Positions 22,716 to 34,544 are shown, numbered from the stretch's first letter. The stretch: DNA of 64,000 nucleotides from Cutaneotrichosporon cavernicola (GCF_030864355.1 NC_083394.1:1674001-1738000), one strand, 5' to 3'. A program made the numbers and translations. The notes: generated by a model from the sequence alone, not told the origin.

Positions 22716-24441
22716 ATGGACGCCAACCGCCCAACGCGGGCCGACCGCCCACCCCTCCCCCCGCGCCTTGGGAGTGGTAGCAACAGCCGGATCCCGGTGA
22801 GTAGTTTGTGGTGGCGCGGCGCCGCGCATATGCACCAACCCTGCACCGCCTTGGCCCACCCATTTCGCTGACGCACAGTCTCGTAGTGCACCACGGCGTC
22901 AAACCGGCCGCCGAGACTCTGCCGAAACAACCGGTCGCGCTGGGCAAGCCCGCCAGATCCTGTCCCCTGTTCCAGTGACGATGGGCCACAACGGCCTCAC
23001 GCCGCCTCCGCTGCCGCCGCGCGGCTCGAGCCCGAGCGTATTCTCGGGCCGTGAGGGAAGCACCTTCTCAAGGCGTAACGGGACGATCACGAGTCCGCCA
23101 CCGGAGGTGAGCTGTCAAAGATTCTGCGAAAGCTGACAACAGGACCTCGAGCTCTTCGCACACCACTGTCGCCTGTTCTTCTTCTCAGCCACGCCGCCCG
23201 AGACGTCGCAAGCATACATCACTGCCACGCTCGCTAAGATGCCACCCGCACACCGCGCGGCCTACACCCGTGTACAGTCGCAGCTGCGGTCTGAAGCGCA
23301 CCTCCATCACCTACGTGTGCGCATCAGCAGCTTCCACGCGCTCCTGTCGTCCACTCTCTCGAACGGCTCGCTCTCGCTCCCGGCACGTTCGGAATTAGGC
23401 AGTCCGCGAGCACGTTCTGAACGTGCTGAGCGCCTCGACCACTTTATTCGCACGTGGGGCACCTCCTCCACTGGGCCCCAGCTGCCGTTCTTCCGCGGCC
23501 TGTGGGGTGCTTTGTGTGTGCAGAGTCGTGGGCCTAAGCGCGGTGGCGCTGGCGTGCGCCGCGTCGTGTGGGAGATTGACGACGCCGTGTTCCTCGAGTC
23601 GGGTGGACCAGAGTTTATGGCCGAGGCGGTTGCGGTGCTCAAGGGCGTGCTCGGATTCGAGGACCAGCCCCTTAGCACGCCGCCCAAGTTGCGGCGAGCC
23701 AGTCCCAGTCCAAACTCTCCAGAAGATGATCCAGATTCGCGTGCGCGCTCCGGCTCGGACCCATTCACGGACCGGCGCACACCAGGCGGTACTCCACCCC
23801 TTCCGCAACCACGCAAAAGCTCGGGCCGCGGCCCTGCTCCGCCTCCCCCCATGTCGCGTCGTAAGGCTTCACCCAACCTGGACGAGGCTCAATGGCACGA
23901 CAACGGCGCACCTCTGTCGCCCCTCTCACCTGACAGCCCAGGAGACCGCGAGGCACTGTTAAGTGGGGTACCGCGCTCGCCTTTGAGCTTAGCGCCGATG
24001 ACCGCACACGACCGGGACAGCATCGACAGCCGTTCTTTTGACCTCGGAGAGGAGGAGGCGGAGCTGAATCGCCCACGTTTCCGGCTGTGGACGTTCCCTG
24101 CGCACATCGCTGACGACGAGGCGGTCGCGCTTATGCGCCTCTTCCCGCGCTTTGTTGGCCGCGGCGTCGACCCGCGCCTCAGGGCCAGCACCCCCGCACC
24201 GCGCGACAAGGACCTCGAACTTGGCCTCGTGTCCGGTGTAGCGGGGGACGTGTGGAGCACGTTGTCCGCCGACGGAGTTGAGGTGCGCCTCCCGCGCCCG
24301 GAGCGCGAGGATGAGGCTGGTGTCGTGCGCTGTGGCACTGGTAGGATGTGGGCCGGCGGCGCGGACCGCAGAGCTGGGTGGGAAGGAAGCGCGTGGTTCC
24401 GCTTCAAACGCTGGTGGCGGCGCCTGTTTGGCCTCACGTAG
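22716..24441 (+). CDS. Uncharacterised protein, Pro/Ser-rich with basic Trp-rich C-terminus
   Basis: Exons 22716-22796, 22879-23106 and 23143-24441 give 535 residues in one frame. The first ~100 residues are disordered (Pro, Arg, Ser). A predicted helical block follows (DLELFAHHCRLFFFSATPPE to about residue 280), including VVWEIDDAVFLESGG. A second disordered Pro/Ser/Arg segment is then followed by a folded-looking region, PRFRLWTFPAHIADDEAVAL. The protein ends with a cluster of basic and aromatic residues, FRFKRWWRRLFG, that could bind a membrane or acidic partner. No family recognised. The frame is open well upstream of 22716 but has no earlier ATG, so an additional 5' exon is possible. Confidence 0.72.
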
Positions 24442-24596
24442 CCGGAGCGGAGAGATACCCGACGGACGGAAATGTTGACACTCTTCTCGGACAGTGCAGA
24501 CGGAACAGTGAGCCATAGAAGACAGAAGACCAAACGGATTGTAGAGTGTAGAGTAGTTGACAAGTGTTCAAGTTTCATGCAGTGTACATCACCTCA

Positions 24597-25477
24597 CTAC
24601 TGTGCCCTTGCCTTCTCCATGGCGTCGGCAAAGTCCTTCATGGTGGGATACTCCCAGTCTGGCACGATGTGGTCCAGATTCCTAACGCCCATGTTTGCGC
24701 CAGCCCGGCTGATCCACGCGCCCTTGAGGCCAGCGATGTGCCCAGGCTCATGGTCGTGCAGCTTCGAGTTGGCAGTGACGAGGATTTCGTCCCGCTCGAT
24801 GCCATAAAGCTCTTTGAGCCTGCGGATTGCGTACTCAAAGTTGCGCTGGTCAGGCTTGTATGAGCCGACTGCGGTCAGAGGGCGCGTTGAGGGAGGGCCT
24901 ATTCACGCAAGTCATGGAACAACTCCGTCTGCTACCTCAACTCACTATCCTGGGCCGTGAACACCTGGTCAAAGGTAAACCCCTTCTCGAGCTTCTTGCG
25001 CGTCTCGGCAAACCCGGCATTGTGGACATTACTTAGGATGACGAGTTTGAGGCCCATCTCGCTAAGACGCCTCAACGCGTCGGCCGAATCAGCAAACGCC
25101 GGCCAGGACGGCACGCTGTTCCCGAATGCGCGCGCTTCCTCCCCTGTAGCAGAGAGGCCGAGATCACGCGCAGTGTCGCTGAACGCTTGGGTGAGGCTGG
25201 ATCAGCTGAGGCGAGAGGGGGACGCACACATCGTCATACACGATCCCAGGAGTGGCTGCCTGCACGCGTACCTCGTTGGGATTGAAGGCTGTGAGGATGC
25301 CCTGTTCGTCTGGCGCGCCGTCTTGCGAGAGCAGTGAGCGCACAGAGGGCGTGTCAAGCATGCCGCGCTCCCAGTCGATCAGTGTCTGGTGTTAGGGGAG
25401 AGTGGGGGGAAACCCACGCCGTAGCAGTCGAACAGCAGGGCCTTGTAGTTGCGGAAAAGGGTGTTTTGACTGGCCAT
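24597..25477 (-). CDS. HAD-superfamily hydrolase (haloacid dehalogenase type II-like)
   Basis: Exons 25418-25477, 25228-25385, 24946-25196 and 24597-24868 (complement); 246 residues. HAD enzymes use an aspartyl nucleophile to cleave C-halogen or phosphate bonds. Motif I reads LLFDCYGTLIDWE (split by a 32-nt intron after CYG), motif II is LVILSNVHN, and the motif III Lys is in [12 protein letters not shown]. Motif IV is [19 protein letters not shown], the usual type-II position although with His rather than a second Asp. The pattern fits the (S)-2-haloacid dehalogenase-like branch, widely present in fungi with unknown physiological substrate. It shares a 283-bp divergent promoter with the JMJD4-like gene. 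Confidence 0.87.
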
Positions 25478-25760
25478 GATGAGGTAGGTGATGTGGGACG
25501 CTTCAAGATGCCGGTATTTATCAAGTGCCCGAAGTTACATTGATTCATAAGCGCCAACGAGCATTCCGCGTGACCTCTACTTTGCGAGTCGCGCCGCGAC
25601 ATGAGCCACTCGTGAGCTTTGCTTGGGCCAATGAACCGGATCCGAAGGGATGGAGATGGCCACCGCTCATCTCCCGCATCGCGCCCATCTCCCACCTCAC
25701 ATTCCGCACGAGTTGCGCCGAAACCTCGCATCGTCTACATTTCGACACCACTCTAATCAC

Positions 25761-27402
25761 ATGTCTGGCGCCGCACAGGCGGTACACCCCCCAACGTACG
25801 ATGACCTGCCATACCAGCGCTTCCTTGTACGCCCGCGGTCGAACAAGCTGACGACAGCATGACCACCTGATCCCGAACACGCCGTTCCTCCTCTCGCCGC
25901 GGGCGACGGAGCGATGGGGAGCAAGGCGGGACTGGGTGCGGCCTCACTCGCCGCAGAGTGGACTGCTGGCCAGTCTAGGGGAAGAGGAGATGGGCACGTT
26001 GTTGTCCGGCCTTGTTCCGCGCAACCCTTCCTCCCCCTCCAACTTACCTTCCTCCCCTACCAACCCACTCTCCCCGTCCGCACCCTCCTTCGCAGCCCCG
26101 TCTCCACCCGCCCTATCCCTCCCCAACTTCGCTGCCCTCGCCGACTACGGCGACCAAGTCGTTCCCGTTGCCGACACTGCGCAGCGCGAGTTTTCCGAGT
26201 TTGCGCGTGACGAGCGGCGCCTGCGGGAAGTCTTGGAGCTCTGGGAGTCAGGGGAAGGAAGGACGTTATACGTCAAGGACTGGCATCTGGTTGCCGAGCT
26301 CGGTGGTGGAGCGGACGCGCGGGGAGTGTATGAACCCCCGAGCTGTTTCCTGGGTGAGTTGCGCTACTATACAACTCTCGGTCCACAGCCGCTGACGGCA
26401 GACGACTGGCTTTCGCCGCCCTTTGACGCACCCACATCATCGAGCGCGTCCACCGCCGACTTCCGCTTCGTCTACACCGGACCCGCGGGAACCTTCACGC
26501 CCCTCCACCGCGACGTGTACGGCTCGTACAGCTGGAGTGCGAACATTGTCGGCCGCAAACTGTGGTGGCTCTTCCCACCAGGGACGGAGCCGCGTGATAA
26601 GCACGGCGAGCTCCTGTTCGACGTGCGGGATGCAAAGGCACTCAAGGTGCTCCAGGAGGAAGGCGAGGTCATCTTCGTCCCAAGTGGGTGGCACCACCAG
26701 GTGCTGAATCTCGACTTTGTGAGTGGCGGCCAGCTGTCGCTTCTCCGTCCACAGCTGGCAAACCGCTACCGACCGCCAAGTCCTCTGCTGACCCAGTGTA
26801 TCTCCATCAACCACAATTTCTTCTCCTCGCCGACACTGCCGCGGGTGTATGCCTCGCTGCGGGCATCTCACGACCGATGCGCTGCGAGCATAGCCGACGT
26901 GCTCCCCGACATCAAGGCGAGGCTTGGGAACACAATGCTTCCAGACGGTACGAGGGCGTGGGAGGCTGAGTGGGCGGAGGAGGTTGATGGGTTACTGGCG
27001 CGCGATGCTGGGTGGGGTTGGGAGGGGTTCTGGATGTGTGTGAGGGATGACCTTGTGGTGAGTGCCGAGCGAGGCGAGCACAGCGGGTGGAGCTGGCGAT
27101 CATGGAGCCGATGCAGCCGGTGCGGAGAAAGCGGCGGTAAGAGCGTTGCTCAGGTTGGGCTGTTGACGCGCACGTCGGTGGGATCGCCTCTGGCAACTAT
27201 GCGGACTTCATCGCGAAGTCAAAGTCGATGCTGACACCAGCACCCGCCTACAGGATCGGACCTGCGGCCAGGGGACGACGAAGTCGCGCGTTTTGTGGGT
27301 ACAGTACTGGAGCAGTATAAGGCGAGCGCAGAGTGGCGTCTGTTACCGGCCGCGCGCGCGGTCGCGGTCGAGGTTGAGGCGTTGTTAGCCTCGAGGGCGT
27401 AG
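25761..27402 (+). CDS. JMJD4-like Fe(II)/2-oxoglutarate JmjC hydroxylase
   Basis: Exons 25761-25826, 25858-26353, 26402-27057, 27154-27177 and 27241-27402; about 467 residues. JMJD4 hydroxylates a lysine of the release factor eRF1 in animals; the fungal substrate is assumed by similarity. Support: the N-terminal YQRFLHDHLIPNTPFLLSP block, DYGDQVVPVADT, and the catalytic core TGPAGTFTPLHRDVYGSYSW with Fe ligands His and Asp of HRD and the distal His of SGWHHQVLNL. Intron 26354-26401 is 48 nt without a stop, so its retention would insert 16 residues in frame. The last two exons are less certain: the 24-nt exon was chosen by phase and splice signals only. Confidence 0.87.
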
Positions 27403-28191
27403 CAGGGCGGACCGGACATAGCATCGATCTTGACGTAGTCCGACAACTCCGTCGGAGCACATGTTTACTCTGGCAACTCGTTATGTCTGCAGGAGCTGCT
27501 CACGTCACCTGCACTGCCACCACTTATGAATACCGCTCGCGGAATGCTGGGCGGAATCTGATGGACCGTCAACCCACAGAGCAATTGAAGAGACTTTGTT
27601 TCGGTTCATTCTAATCTCGGAATGTTGCTGCCAAACTGGGCCGCTCGAATTGAATCTGCAGGATACCGGACCAAGGAATCCGCAGGATGGTTCCGCAATC
27701 CGCACACGGTAGTGGAGTATAAGCCGCAATCCTCGCCATATTAGCCACATTACGAAGTCTGCGTGTGCCGTTCTAATCCGTCGGAGCGCGGTACCGGTCC
27801 ACATGTTGCCACTAAAGCTCTCCTCCTCACCGCTCCGCACGGGACTGACACCTCGACGGAGCTGACCGACACGCGTGCTCACTGAGCGCACGCGACACAG
27901 CATCGAGGGTGGCGGGAACAGTTGTGATATTCTCGAACCTGCATCCTGAGACTGCCATTAACGACTGCTGACGTACAGCTGGCGTCGGCTGGAGAATGTC
28001 GATCATTAGTTGCTGACCTCCGCCTCGGTGCACGCCCCCCGGCCTATTCGCGGCCGTCTCAACTGCGCAAGCTCGTCGAGAGGCTCCAAGTTGTCACGCA
28101 CTTGCTGTCAGCCTCAAAGTGGCGTGCTATAAGAATGAAGCCTCTGCAAAGACAACACCACATCCAACAACCAACAACCAACAAGACAAGA
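27403..28191. other. Intergenic region with TATA-like box before the first lectin gene
   Basis: No credible gene. TATAAG at 28128-28133 lies 59-64 bp upstream of the lectin start codon. The segment before the ATG (28145-28190) is rich in CAA/ACA, a typical short yeast-like 5' leader. Confidence 0.5.
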
Positions 28192-28811
28192 ATGTTCAAG
28201 ACCCTCGCCATCCTCGCCACTCTCGCCCTCGCTTCTGCGCAGGACTGTCCGCCTCCCACATCGAGCAGCACTCCCCCTCCCAAGGCGACCGGCACGGTAA
28301 TCCACCCGAACGGCGACACCTCCAAGTGTCTCGACGTCCAAGGCGCCAACTTTGCCAACGGCACTCCTGTTCAGATGTACGTCCCCCGTCCTTCTAAACT
28401 GACTGTTAGTTGGGACTGTAACGGAACCCCCGCACAGTCATGGACGCTCCAGCGCGGTGCTGGCAAGGTCAAGCTCGCTGCCAACGGCACAAACTTCTGC
28501 CTCGACGCAGGCACCAGTACGTCCTCCCCAATAGTGTAGCTAATGAGACCCCGCGAATGGCGTCGGTATGAAGATCTGGAGCTGCGTCGACGTGCCCCAG
28601 CAGAACTGGTTCTACACCGACGACAACCGTATCGCACTCACGGGACAGGGTGGGTACTTTGCTGGTCGTGCTGACATAAGGATTCTGCCTCGACTTGACC
28701 AATGGAGACAAGACTGATGGAAACCGCGTCCAGATCTGGCAGTGCGGTACCGGTAACAACAACCAGGTATGGACGACCAACGTCCTTCGCCGCCGTTACA
28801 TGCGCAGCTAA
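28192..28811 (+). CDS. Secreted ricin-B-fold (beta-trefoil) lectin-like protein 1
   Basis: Exons 28192-28376, 28410-28516, 28548-28649 and 28681-28811 give 174 residues. Residues 1-17 (MFKTLAILATLALASAQ) are a signal peptide. A Pro/Ser/Thr linker leads into one beta-trefoil with repeats such as SKCLDVQGANFANG, PVQIWDCNGTPAQSW and QNWFYTDDNRIALTG. Three Gln-x-Trp motifs (QSW, QNW, QVW) mark the carbohydrate-binding sub-domains. Only the lectin fold is present; there is no catalytic toxin domain. Such proteins bind sugars outside the cell or in the wall. Introns are 31-33 nt. It is paralogous to the gene at 30465-31098. Confidence 0.9.
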
Positions 28812-29069
28812 GCGATGTTTAGGCGCCTCATGGACGCTGAATTGAACACTGTATTCCGTAGCCCAGCATTGACAAGCTCAGGATGCAATGGACCGTTTCT
28901 CGCACTGTGATGGATTGAGATCAAACTGCTACCCAAACCTGAGATATTTACTCCATCTCTGACCTGTGCGCCAGGTCTCCTGGGAAGAAGAGATCGGAAC
29001 ACGACCTTTTGCAACCCCAGACGAACTTTTTCGCACGACCTACTCTTCCCAAGAACGAACATTTTCGCA

Positions 29070-29160
29070 GGCGAGATGGCCGAGCGGTCTAAGGCGCTGT
29101 GTTAAGGTTTGCTTGCAAATCCGCAGTCTTCGGACGTGGGTTCGAATCCCACTCTCGTCA
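29070..29160 (+). tRNA. tRNA-Leu(AAG) with 13-nt intron
   Basis: Acceptor stem GGCGAGA (29070-29076) pairs with TCTCGTC (29153-29159), discriminator A. Anticodon stem CTGTG pairs with CGCAG. Anticodon AAG is at 29104-29106 followed by G37, and an intron of about 13 nt (29108-29120) lies in the usual place. The extra arm TCTTCGGA is type II, as expected for Leu, and the T-arm GTGGG-TTCGAAT-CCCAC is perfect. A T-rich stretch about 30 bp downstream could terminate Pol III. Confidence 0.92.
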
Positions 29161-30464
29161 ACAGAGGATTCAATTCCTCAGCCTCCTCTTTTCTCTTTTG
29201 CCAGCTTGGGCGAACGAATCCAACTCGCTCGAGGATGCTCGAGGTGAACATTTGGGTGTTGGTGCCAGGTGCCTGAAGAGGAACGTGTCAAGCTTAAAGA
29301 GCAGTCTCGGAGTGAATGCGTGGTGGGTCACACTCAATGTCAATTGTCCATTCACGGTAACGTAAAGCAGCAGCTTCGCCCACTTATGTTGTTCTGTTTG
29401 ATATGAAGGCCATTAGCGCAGTCCAAGGATGTTACACTAGGGTGCAAAGGGCCACGCGACACCGTGCTGTGGCATAACATCAAGGAATATACTCCCACAG
29501 TGCTGTTCAGGATAGGATGTGAATGACACTAGGGTCGGAAAATCAATTGAGATGTCAATTTCGGTCCACCGCACGACCGGGCCACCGTGTCACAGCGCTG
29601 TTCAGTGGGCCCACCGTGCAGCACACTGTAGCATGATATGAGTAGATCTGACAACTCTGATCTGATTGAGAATTACAACTGTTGCACAGCTGACACGTAT
29701 CCCTTCCCTCAACTCCACATGCACCATCCTATTTAATGCTCTAGGCACAAGGTGTACGCTGCATTCCGCGGCAGTTCCTGATACCGTCGGAGGATGCATT
29801 AGGATTCGGCTTCCATCTCGCTCCCGCAAGGCTTTCCGAGTACACTGTGCCGCTGACGTTACCTTCCGCCACGCCACCTTGGTGCTGTGGAGCAACACGT
29901 GGGTGTGGCGGGCGATCCCTGATTGCTGCCTCATTTCCAGTCGGCGTTGGTCCCTGCTGACTCCCCCCACACATCAGAATGACATAGGCCTGTCAAGTAA
30001 TGCGATACCCATACAAGGTTCGTTTGCTTCGTATGTTCATACGCTGGACCTCGGTCATCTCGCGGAGGCAATTATCCGTACTCGGCTACATCGCCGCGCA
30101 CCCGGCTCATGCCCTGAGAGCATGCTGGCCGAGCGCGGCAGAGCCGCCACGGACTGCTCACGCGGACCGCGGAGCCGCACTAGCGCGCCAAGTCTCCGCA
30201 GGAGTGAGGCCGTGCGGACTAGTGGCTCGGTGCTGTGCACCTTGGCGCGGTTAGAGGGACAGCGGACCGCGGAGCAGCGCCGCATGCTCCAGGCGCCTCC
30301 GAGTGCGAGAAGCACATCCACGCGTACCTGCAGGCGCACCCGTCACTGAAGTCGATAGCCTAGAGGCAGCTGTGGCGGAAACGATATAAGGCTGGCTGCC
30401 TCCTCGCTCATCACTACTCAACAGCCTCCATCACTACTCAACAGCCAAATCGCCTCCAACAACC
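29161..30464. other. Intergenic region between tRNA-Leu and second lectin gene
   Basis: About 1.3 kb. The open frame at 29666-30349 has arbitrary composition and no supporting features. A TATA-like TATAAG at 30385-30390 lies about 75 bp upstream of the second lectin start codon. A short CATCACTACTCAACAGCC(T/A) duplication occurs at 30410-30447. No gene or RNA supported. Confidence 0.5.
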
Positions 30465-31098
30465 ATGAAGTACTTCGCCCTCGCTACCCTCTTCGCGCTC
30501 GCCACGGCCCTTCCCACGCCCCAGGACGAGGTCGTCGTGCCGGCCGTGCCCGGCAAACCCGCGCCAAGCGGTAAGCCGGTGCCGCTCCCAACGCCGCTCC
30601 CGAGTGTGGGCCTGCACCCCAACGGCAACGCCGGCAAGTGTGTCGACGTGCGCGGCGGCGTCATCCAGGCCGGCACGGTCGTGCAAATGTAAGACAACCG
30701 CTGGCCGAGCTGATACAGTTACGACTGCAACGGCACTGCGGCGCAGAAGTTCAGCCTCAAGCGCGGTGACGGACAAGTTCAAGTCACTGGCACCGACTAC
30801 TGTCTCCAGGCCGACGGCAACTGGAACGGTTCGCGGGTCCGCCTCCAGCGCTGCAACAAGTCCCTGTGAGTAATAGGGTTGTGGCGCTGACGCAAGCCTC
30901 CAGAATTGGTACTACACCGACGACGACCGTATCGCCGTCACCGGCCAAGGTAGCTACTTGCAATAGGTGTCACTGACGACAGGCCTCTGCCTCGACCTCA
31001 CGGACGGGTCGGACGCCAACGGCAACGCCCTTCAGGTCTGGCAGTGTGGCACTGGCAACACCAACCAGGTCTGGACGACCAATGTCCTTTTCGCCTGA
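30465..31098 (+). CDS. Secreted ricin-B-fold (beta-trefoil) lectin-like protein 2
   Basis: Exons 30465-30688, 30719-30865, 30897-30949 and 30983-31098; 179 residues. Signal peptide MKYFALATLFALATALP, then a Pro/Val/Lys linker that is longer than in protein 1, then one beta-trefoil. Shared blocks with protein 1 are clear: HPNG, KCVDVRGG, YDCNGTAAQKF, QNWYYTDDDRIAVTGQG, and LQVWQCGTGNTNQVWTTNVL. The first Gln-x-Trp is changed to QKF, so one sugar site may be lost. All three introns fall at the same positions and phases as in protein 1, which shows tandem duplication of one ancestral gene. The first intron is only 30 nt. No catalytic domain is present. Confidence 0.9.
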
Positions 31099-31334
31099 GC
31101 CCAAGTTTGATCAGCAAACAGTGCATGCTGGCCCAACGGACCTTGAACGGACATTGAAAGGACTTTGCCCTCGCAAATGTCAGCAAAGTAACGAACAGTT
31201 GATGCAATGCTGTCTTTCCCTTGCCAGTTGCGTTTCGGCGGATAACTCGCAGTTTGTCCAAGGACTTCAGGTTGCATTGCAGCCCGTGGCCCAGTTGGTG
31301 GCCCCAGAGTATCCCAAGGGTGGCGTTATAGTGC

Positions 31335-34029
31335 CTAGCGCTTGACGATCAGTTCGTAGAGTTGAAAATCGGGTTCCGCCACGGGCGGCCACTGAGTCCA
31401 GTATGACCCAGGCCCGTGGCCGTCGCACTGCACCGCATCGAGGACGCGGAACCCCTTGGGTGCAGGGGCGAACGACGGACTGCCTTCTCTGCCTGTTCGC
31501 GACGGTAGAGCAGCGATTGCTCCGGATCGGCAGTCACCTGTGGGAGGATTGCGTCGGCCAGGGCGAAGCTGATGCGGAATCCGCGCAGTGGCTCGGGCTC
31601 TCCTGGGCCAACCTCTCCGTCGCTGCTACTGGCCTTCTCGTCCTCCGACGATGCGGCAGAGTTCACCTGCGAGCTGTCACTAACAGACGCGCTAGACCTT
31701 TTCCGCCGCCTGCGATACGCCCGGATAGCCCTGGACTTTTTGGCTGCTTGTTCAGCTGCGACAGCCTGGAGCTCCTGCAGGCGCTGGGCCAGCAATTTGA
31801 AAAGACGTGTGCTCGCCCGCGGATCTGAATTGCCGGTGGTACGTCGCTCTTTCTTTTCGTTGAGGCTATCACGTAGCCTGCACAGTTCGCTGTCGAGTTG
31901 CTGGATCCCCATGGCCAGCTTCTTCTTCCAGCTGGAAGCCAGGCGCCACTTGAGGAAGGGAGCGCCAACGGTAGGGAGCAGGACCGCATACAAGCCGTCC
32001 CGCCTTGTGCCTTTCGCGACGAGCGACAACTGGTCGATTCCGATATCAATTCGACGAGCCTGGACGACGTGCTCGGCCTTGGGGTGCGTGTCGAATTCGA
32101 GTTCAACGTCAAACCAGATACCACGCCTTGTCAGTGCAATGTTCACTGTCGTCAGCTGCGAGAGCCAAGATAAGCCTACCTCTGCCTTGGTCAGCGAATC
32201 CCAGTTTGGCAAACCGCAACGACAGAGGCAAGTTGCGAACGTCAGCCTGTAGCTGCTCTGCCTGGATCCGCAGACGCGTCTTGGTCGCAGCCTCGCAGCT
32301 CGCGCGCAACTCGGCGAACGGACTGAATCGTGTGCGGTCATGGACTTGGAAGTCGATGATGCTTGGGAACAGGTTTGCCAGTGAGATGTGGATGTTCTCA
32401 AGTACAAGTTCCACGCTGGGCGTGACGAGTTCTATCCGGGGAAGTGTGATGAAGCCTCGCCAGTTAATTCCGGAGGCTGCGAGCCGTCCAAGCTCCGACC
32501 AAAGTCCGCGCTTGAATGCCAGCCGCCCATTATCAAGAAGCAGGGCGTTGGTGAATGCGGTCCATCGTGCGTCGAGCTCGAGAGTGAGAGCGTCCTCTGA
32601 GAACCAGCCTCCGAGTTTCGGCTGGTACGATTTGATGTTGAATCCCTGACCGACCCCAACAAAGTGCTCCACGCCCGCCCAAACAGCGTTCCACTGTGCA
32701 GCATACGCCTCGTTTGAAAGCCAGGCGCTCAGATCGTCCCATAGTTGGGCCGCTCGCACGACACACGCATCCATGCTGACGTACCCCTTCTCCAGGAACA
32801 CCTTCCGAAGGAAGAAATCGATTTGGACAGACAGGCCGCGGGCGGCCTCGTCTTCGAGAATGTAGGCGTACAGCTTGTTGATTGATTGCTGGATCGGGCC
32901 AATGGAGCGGTTGGCGGCGAAGCGTTCCCCAAGTGTCACGAGGTTTGTGAGGATACGACGGGTCGGCGTCATTCGTGGCTGAGGTTGATGTTCGGGCGCC
33001 AGTTCGGGGTGCGTTTGAGCGATGACATCGAACTCGTACGCGGCGAAGGTATCTAGAAGCCAGGTCATCGCCTCCGTGTAGCCCTCTTGCTCCTGCATAC
33101 TGGCAATGGCACCACGGAGCTTGCGGAGGAACGCGGTGACTCGCGGGTCCAGTGTGACAGACGTCTCGGCGTCGACGAAAACGTCGCTGTCATCATCCCA
33201 TCCACTGTCGGGGTCTCCGAAGGCCCCTGGGATATGAAAGTCGCCGGCATTCCTCCAATCGTCTGCGTCGTCGCTACTTGAGGCGCCGACATCTGCACTC
33301 GGAGCAGCTTCGCCCTTATCCTTTGCTGTGCTTAGGGCGTTTCCATCCTGATCTCCGCCTTCCGCACCTACGGCGTCGGTGCCGTGCTTTGGCGCAAGTG
33401 CTGTGAGTTCTGTTATCGCGGCTCGCAACTCGGGGTTGGTGAAGAGTATTGTTCCCAAGGTGCAGATATATCCGAGTGCCTTGCGCAGCTCGCCGTCTCC
33501 TTCGCCCCCCTCTCGTGCCGCAGCATTGACATCGCGCGCCAGGTCGCTCTCGAAAGATTTGTCGGCTTGGCTCACGGGGATCTCCTCTCTGGCCGAAGGA
33601 CCGGAGAAGGCATGTTGAGCCGGTGGACGATGGCTCCCCCTCCGCGACTCGAACCACGCCATCGACAGAGTGTCTTGCAGCAGTTCGTCCCCGTCCTTCT
33701 CGCGCAGGACCTGCCTCACCGTGTCCGAGAGGGCCTTGGTAGCACCCAGAGCGGTCACTGTCTCGTCCGAGAGTCCATCTTGTCTCGTGGATCCGAGGAA
33801 GGTGGACAGCCGACCTAGCCAGCCATCCAGTTGTTGGTTGGAGGGAAGGTACCTGTCGTCAGCTCCTGCAGCGGGAGACAGCTTACCCGTTCCGGAGTGC
33901 GGACAGAATCGCCATGAGCCGCAAGTCGGACTGAGTGTCCTTCTTGATGTCTGACTCGCGCTCGGCGTCGATTACCTCGGTGAGCCCTCCCGAAGTTGGG
34001 TTCTCAGAGACATCGCGATGGAGTTTCAT
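31335..34029 (-). CDS. HAM1-like protein (BPI/LBP-like lipid-binding fold suspected)
   Basis: Exons 33887-34029, 32180-33852, 31538-32145 and 31335-31454 (complement) give 847 residues. The pattern (short N-terminus ALRNG/YLPSNQQLDGWL, helical LGYICTLGTILFTNPELRAAI, acidic linker, FLRKLRGAIASMQEQEGYTEAM, then beta-rich repeats such as ITLPRIELVTPSVELVLENI and GIWFDVELEFDTH) matches the fungal HAM1-like N/C domain proteins (formerly DUF5923/DUF4449). They are linked to mating and cell fusion; a lipid-binding tube is suspected. The C-terminus is basic and coiled (RYRR-like RRRRKRSS region). I prefer a final 83-nt intron (31455-31537) leading to YELIVKR and a stop at 31335. Without it the frame ends at 31349 with an unrelated tail. 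Confidence 0.72.
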
Positions 34030-34437
34030 CGTGGTCACGTCTCACAGATGGGTGACCGGGATGAGGCCTGAAGAGGTTGCGGGAGGTAGGAGATGGTGCA
34101 ATGGTAACTAGGTCGAGCTGTCGGTCGACAGGCAAGAGCGTTGGGGGGAGGCAGTTACGTCATGGACGGTCCGGCCATCTACGTTCCGCACGTCTCTTGA
34201 TAAGGTGATGGAACCTGACTCCGAGGCCGATGGTTCCGCCGCATCCCTTACTCACGTTTCGCTGAAAATGATGCAACCTGGATCGTCTTTCTTCCCGGAT
34301 CTGTCATTGAGATGTTACACCGCGGCGCCGCTAATCACAGTTCGGTACAACTTGCACTTGGTGTAACCGGATCTCATGCGTTCTTCAAGCCTGGGCTCGG
34401 AATGTATCAGACCTTTCAAGCTCTCAACCATCAATAG

Positions 34438-34536
34438 GGCGTTGTGGCGGAGTGGTTAACGCGGTTGACTAGAATGGAGTATTCTAGCACATATCAACTT
34501 CCTTCGGGAGCGCATGTTCGAATCATGTCAACGTCG
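34438..34536 (+). tRNA. tRNA-Ser(AGA) with 18-nt intron
   Basis: Acceptor GGCGTTG (34438-34444) pairs with CAACGTC (34529-34535), discriminator G as in Ser tRNAs. Anticodon stem GTTGA pairs with TCAAC, anticodon AGA at 34471-34473. An intron of about 18 nt occupies 34475-34492. The long extra arm TCCTTCGGGA and T-arm GCATG-TTCGAAT-CATGT are clear. Six T at 34539-34544 form the Pol III terminator. Confidence 0.92.
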
Positions 34537-34544
34537 AATTTTTT

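Noticed and set aside
29666..30349. 227-codon open frame between the lectin genes
   Set aside because: Arg/Ser/Thr-rich random-looking translation with no family signal and no paralogue blocks of the lectins.
28192..31098. Ricin-like toxin genes
   Set aside because: Only the sugar-binding beta-trefoil is present; no ribosome-inactivating or other catalytic domain accompanies it.
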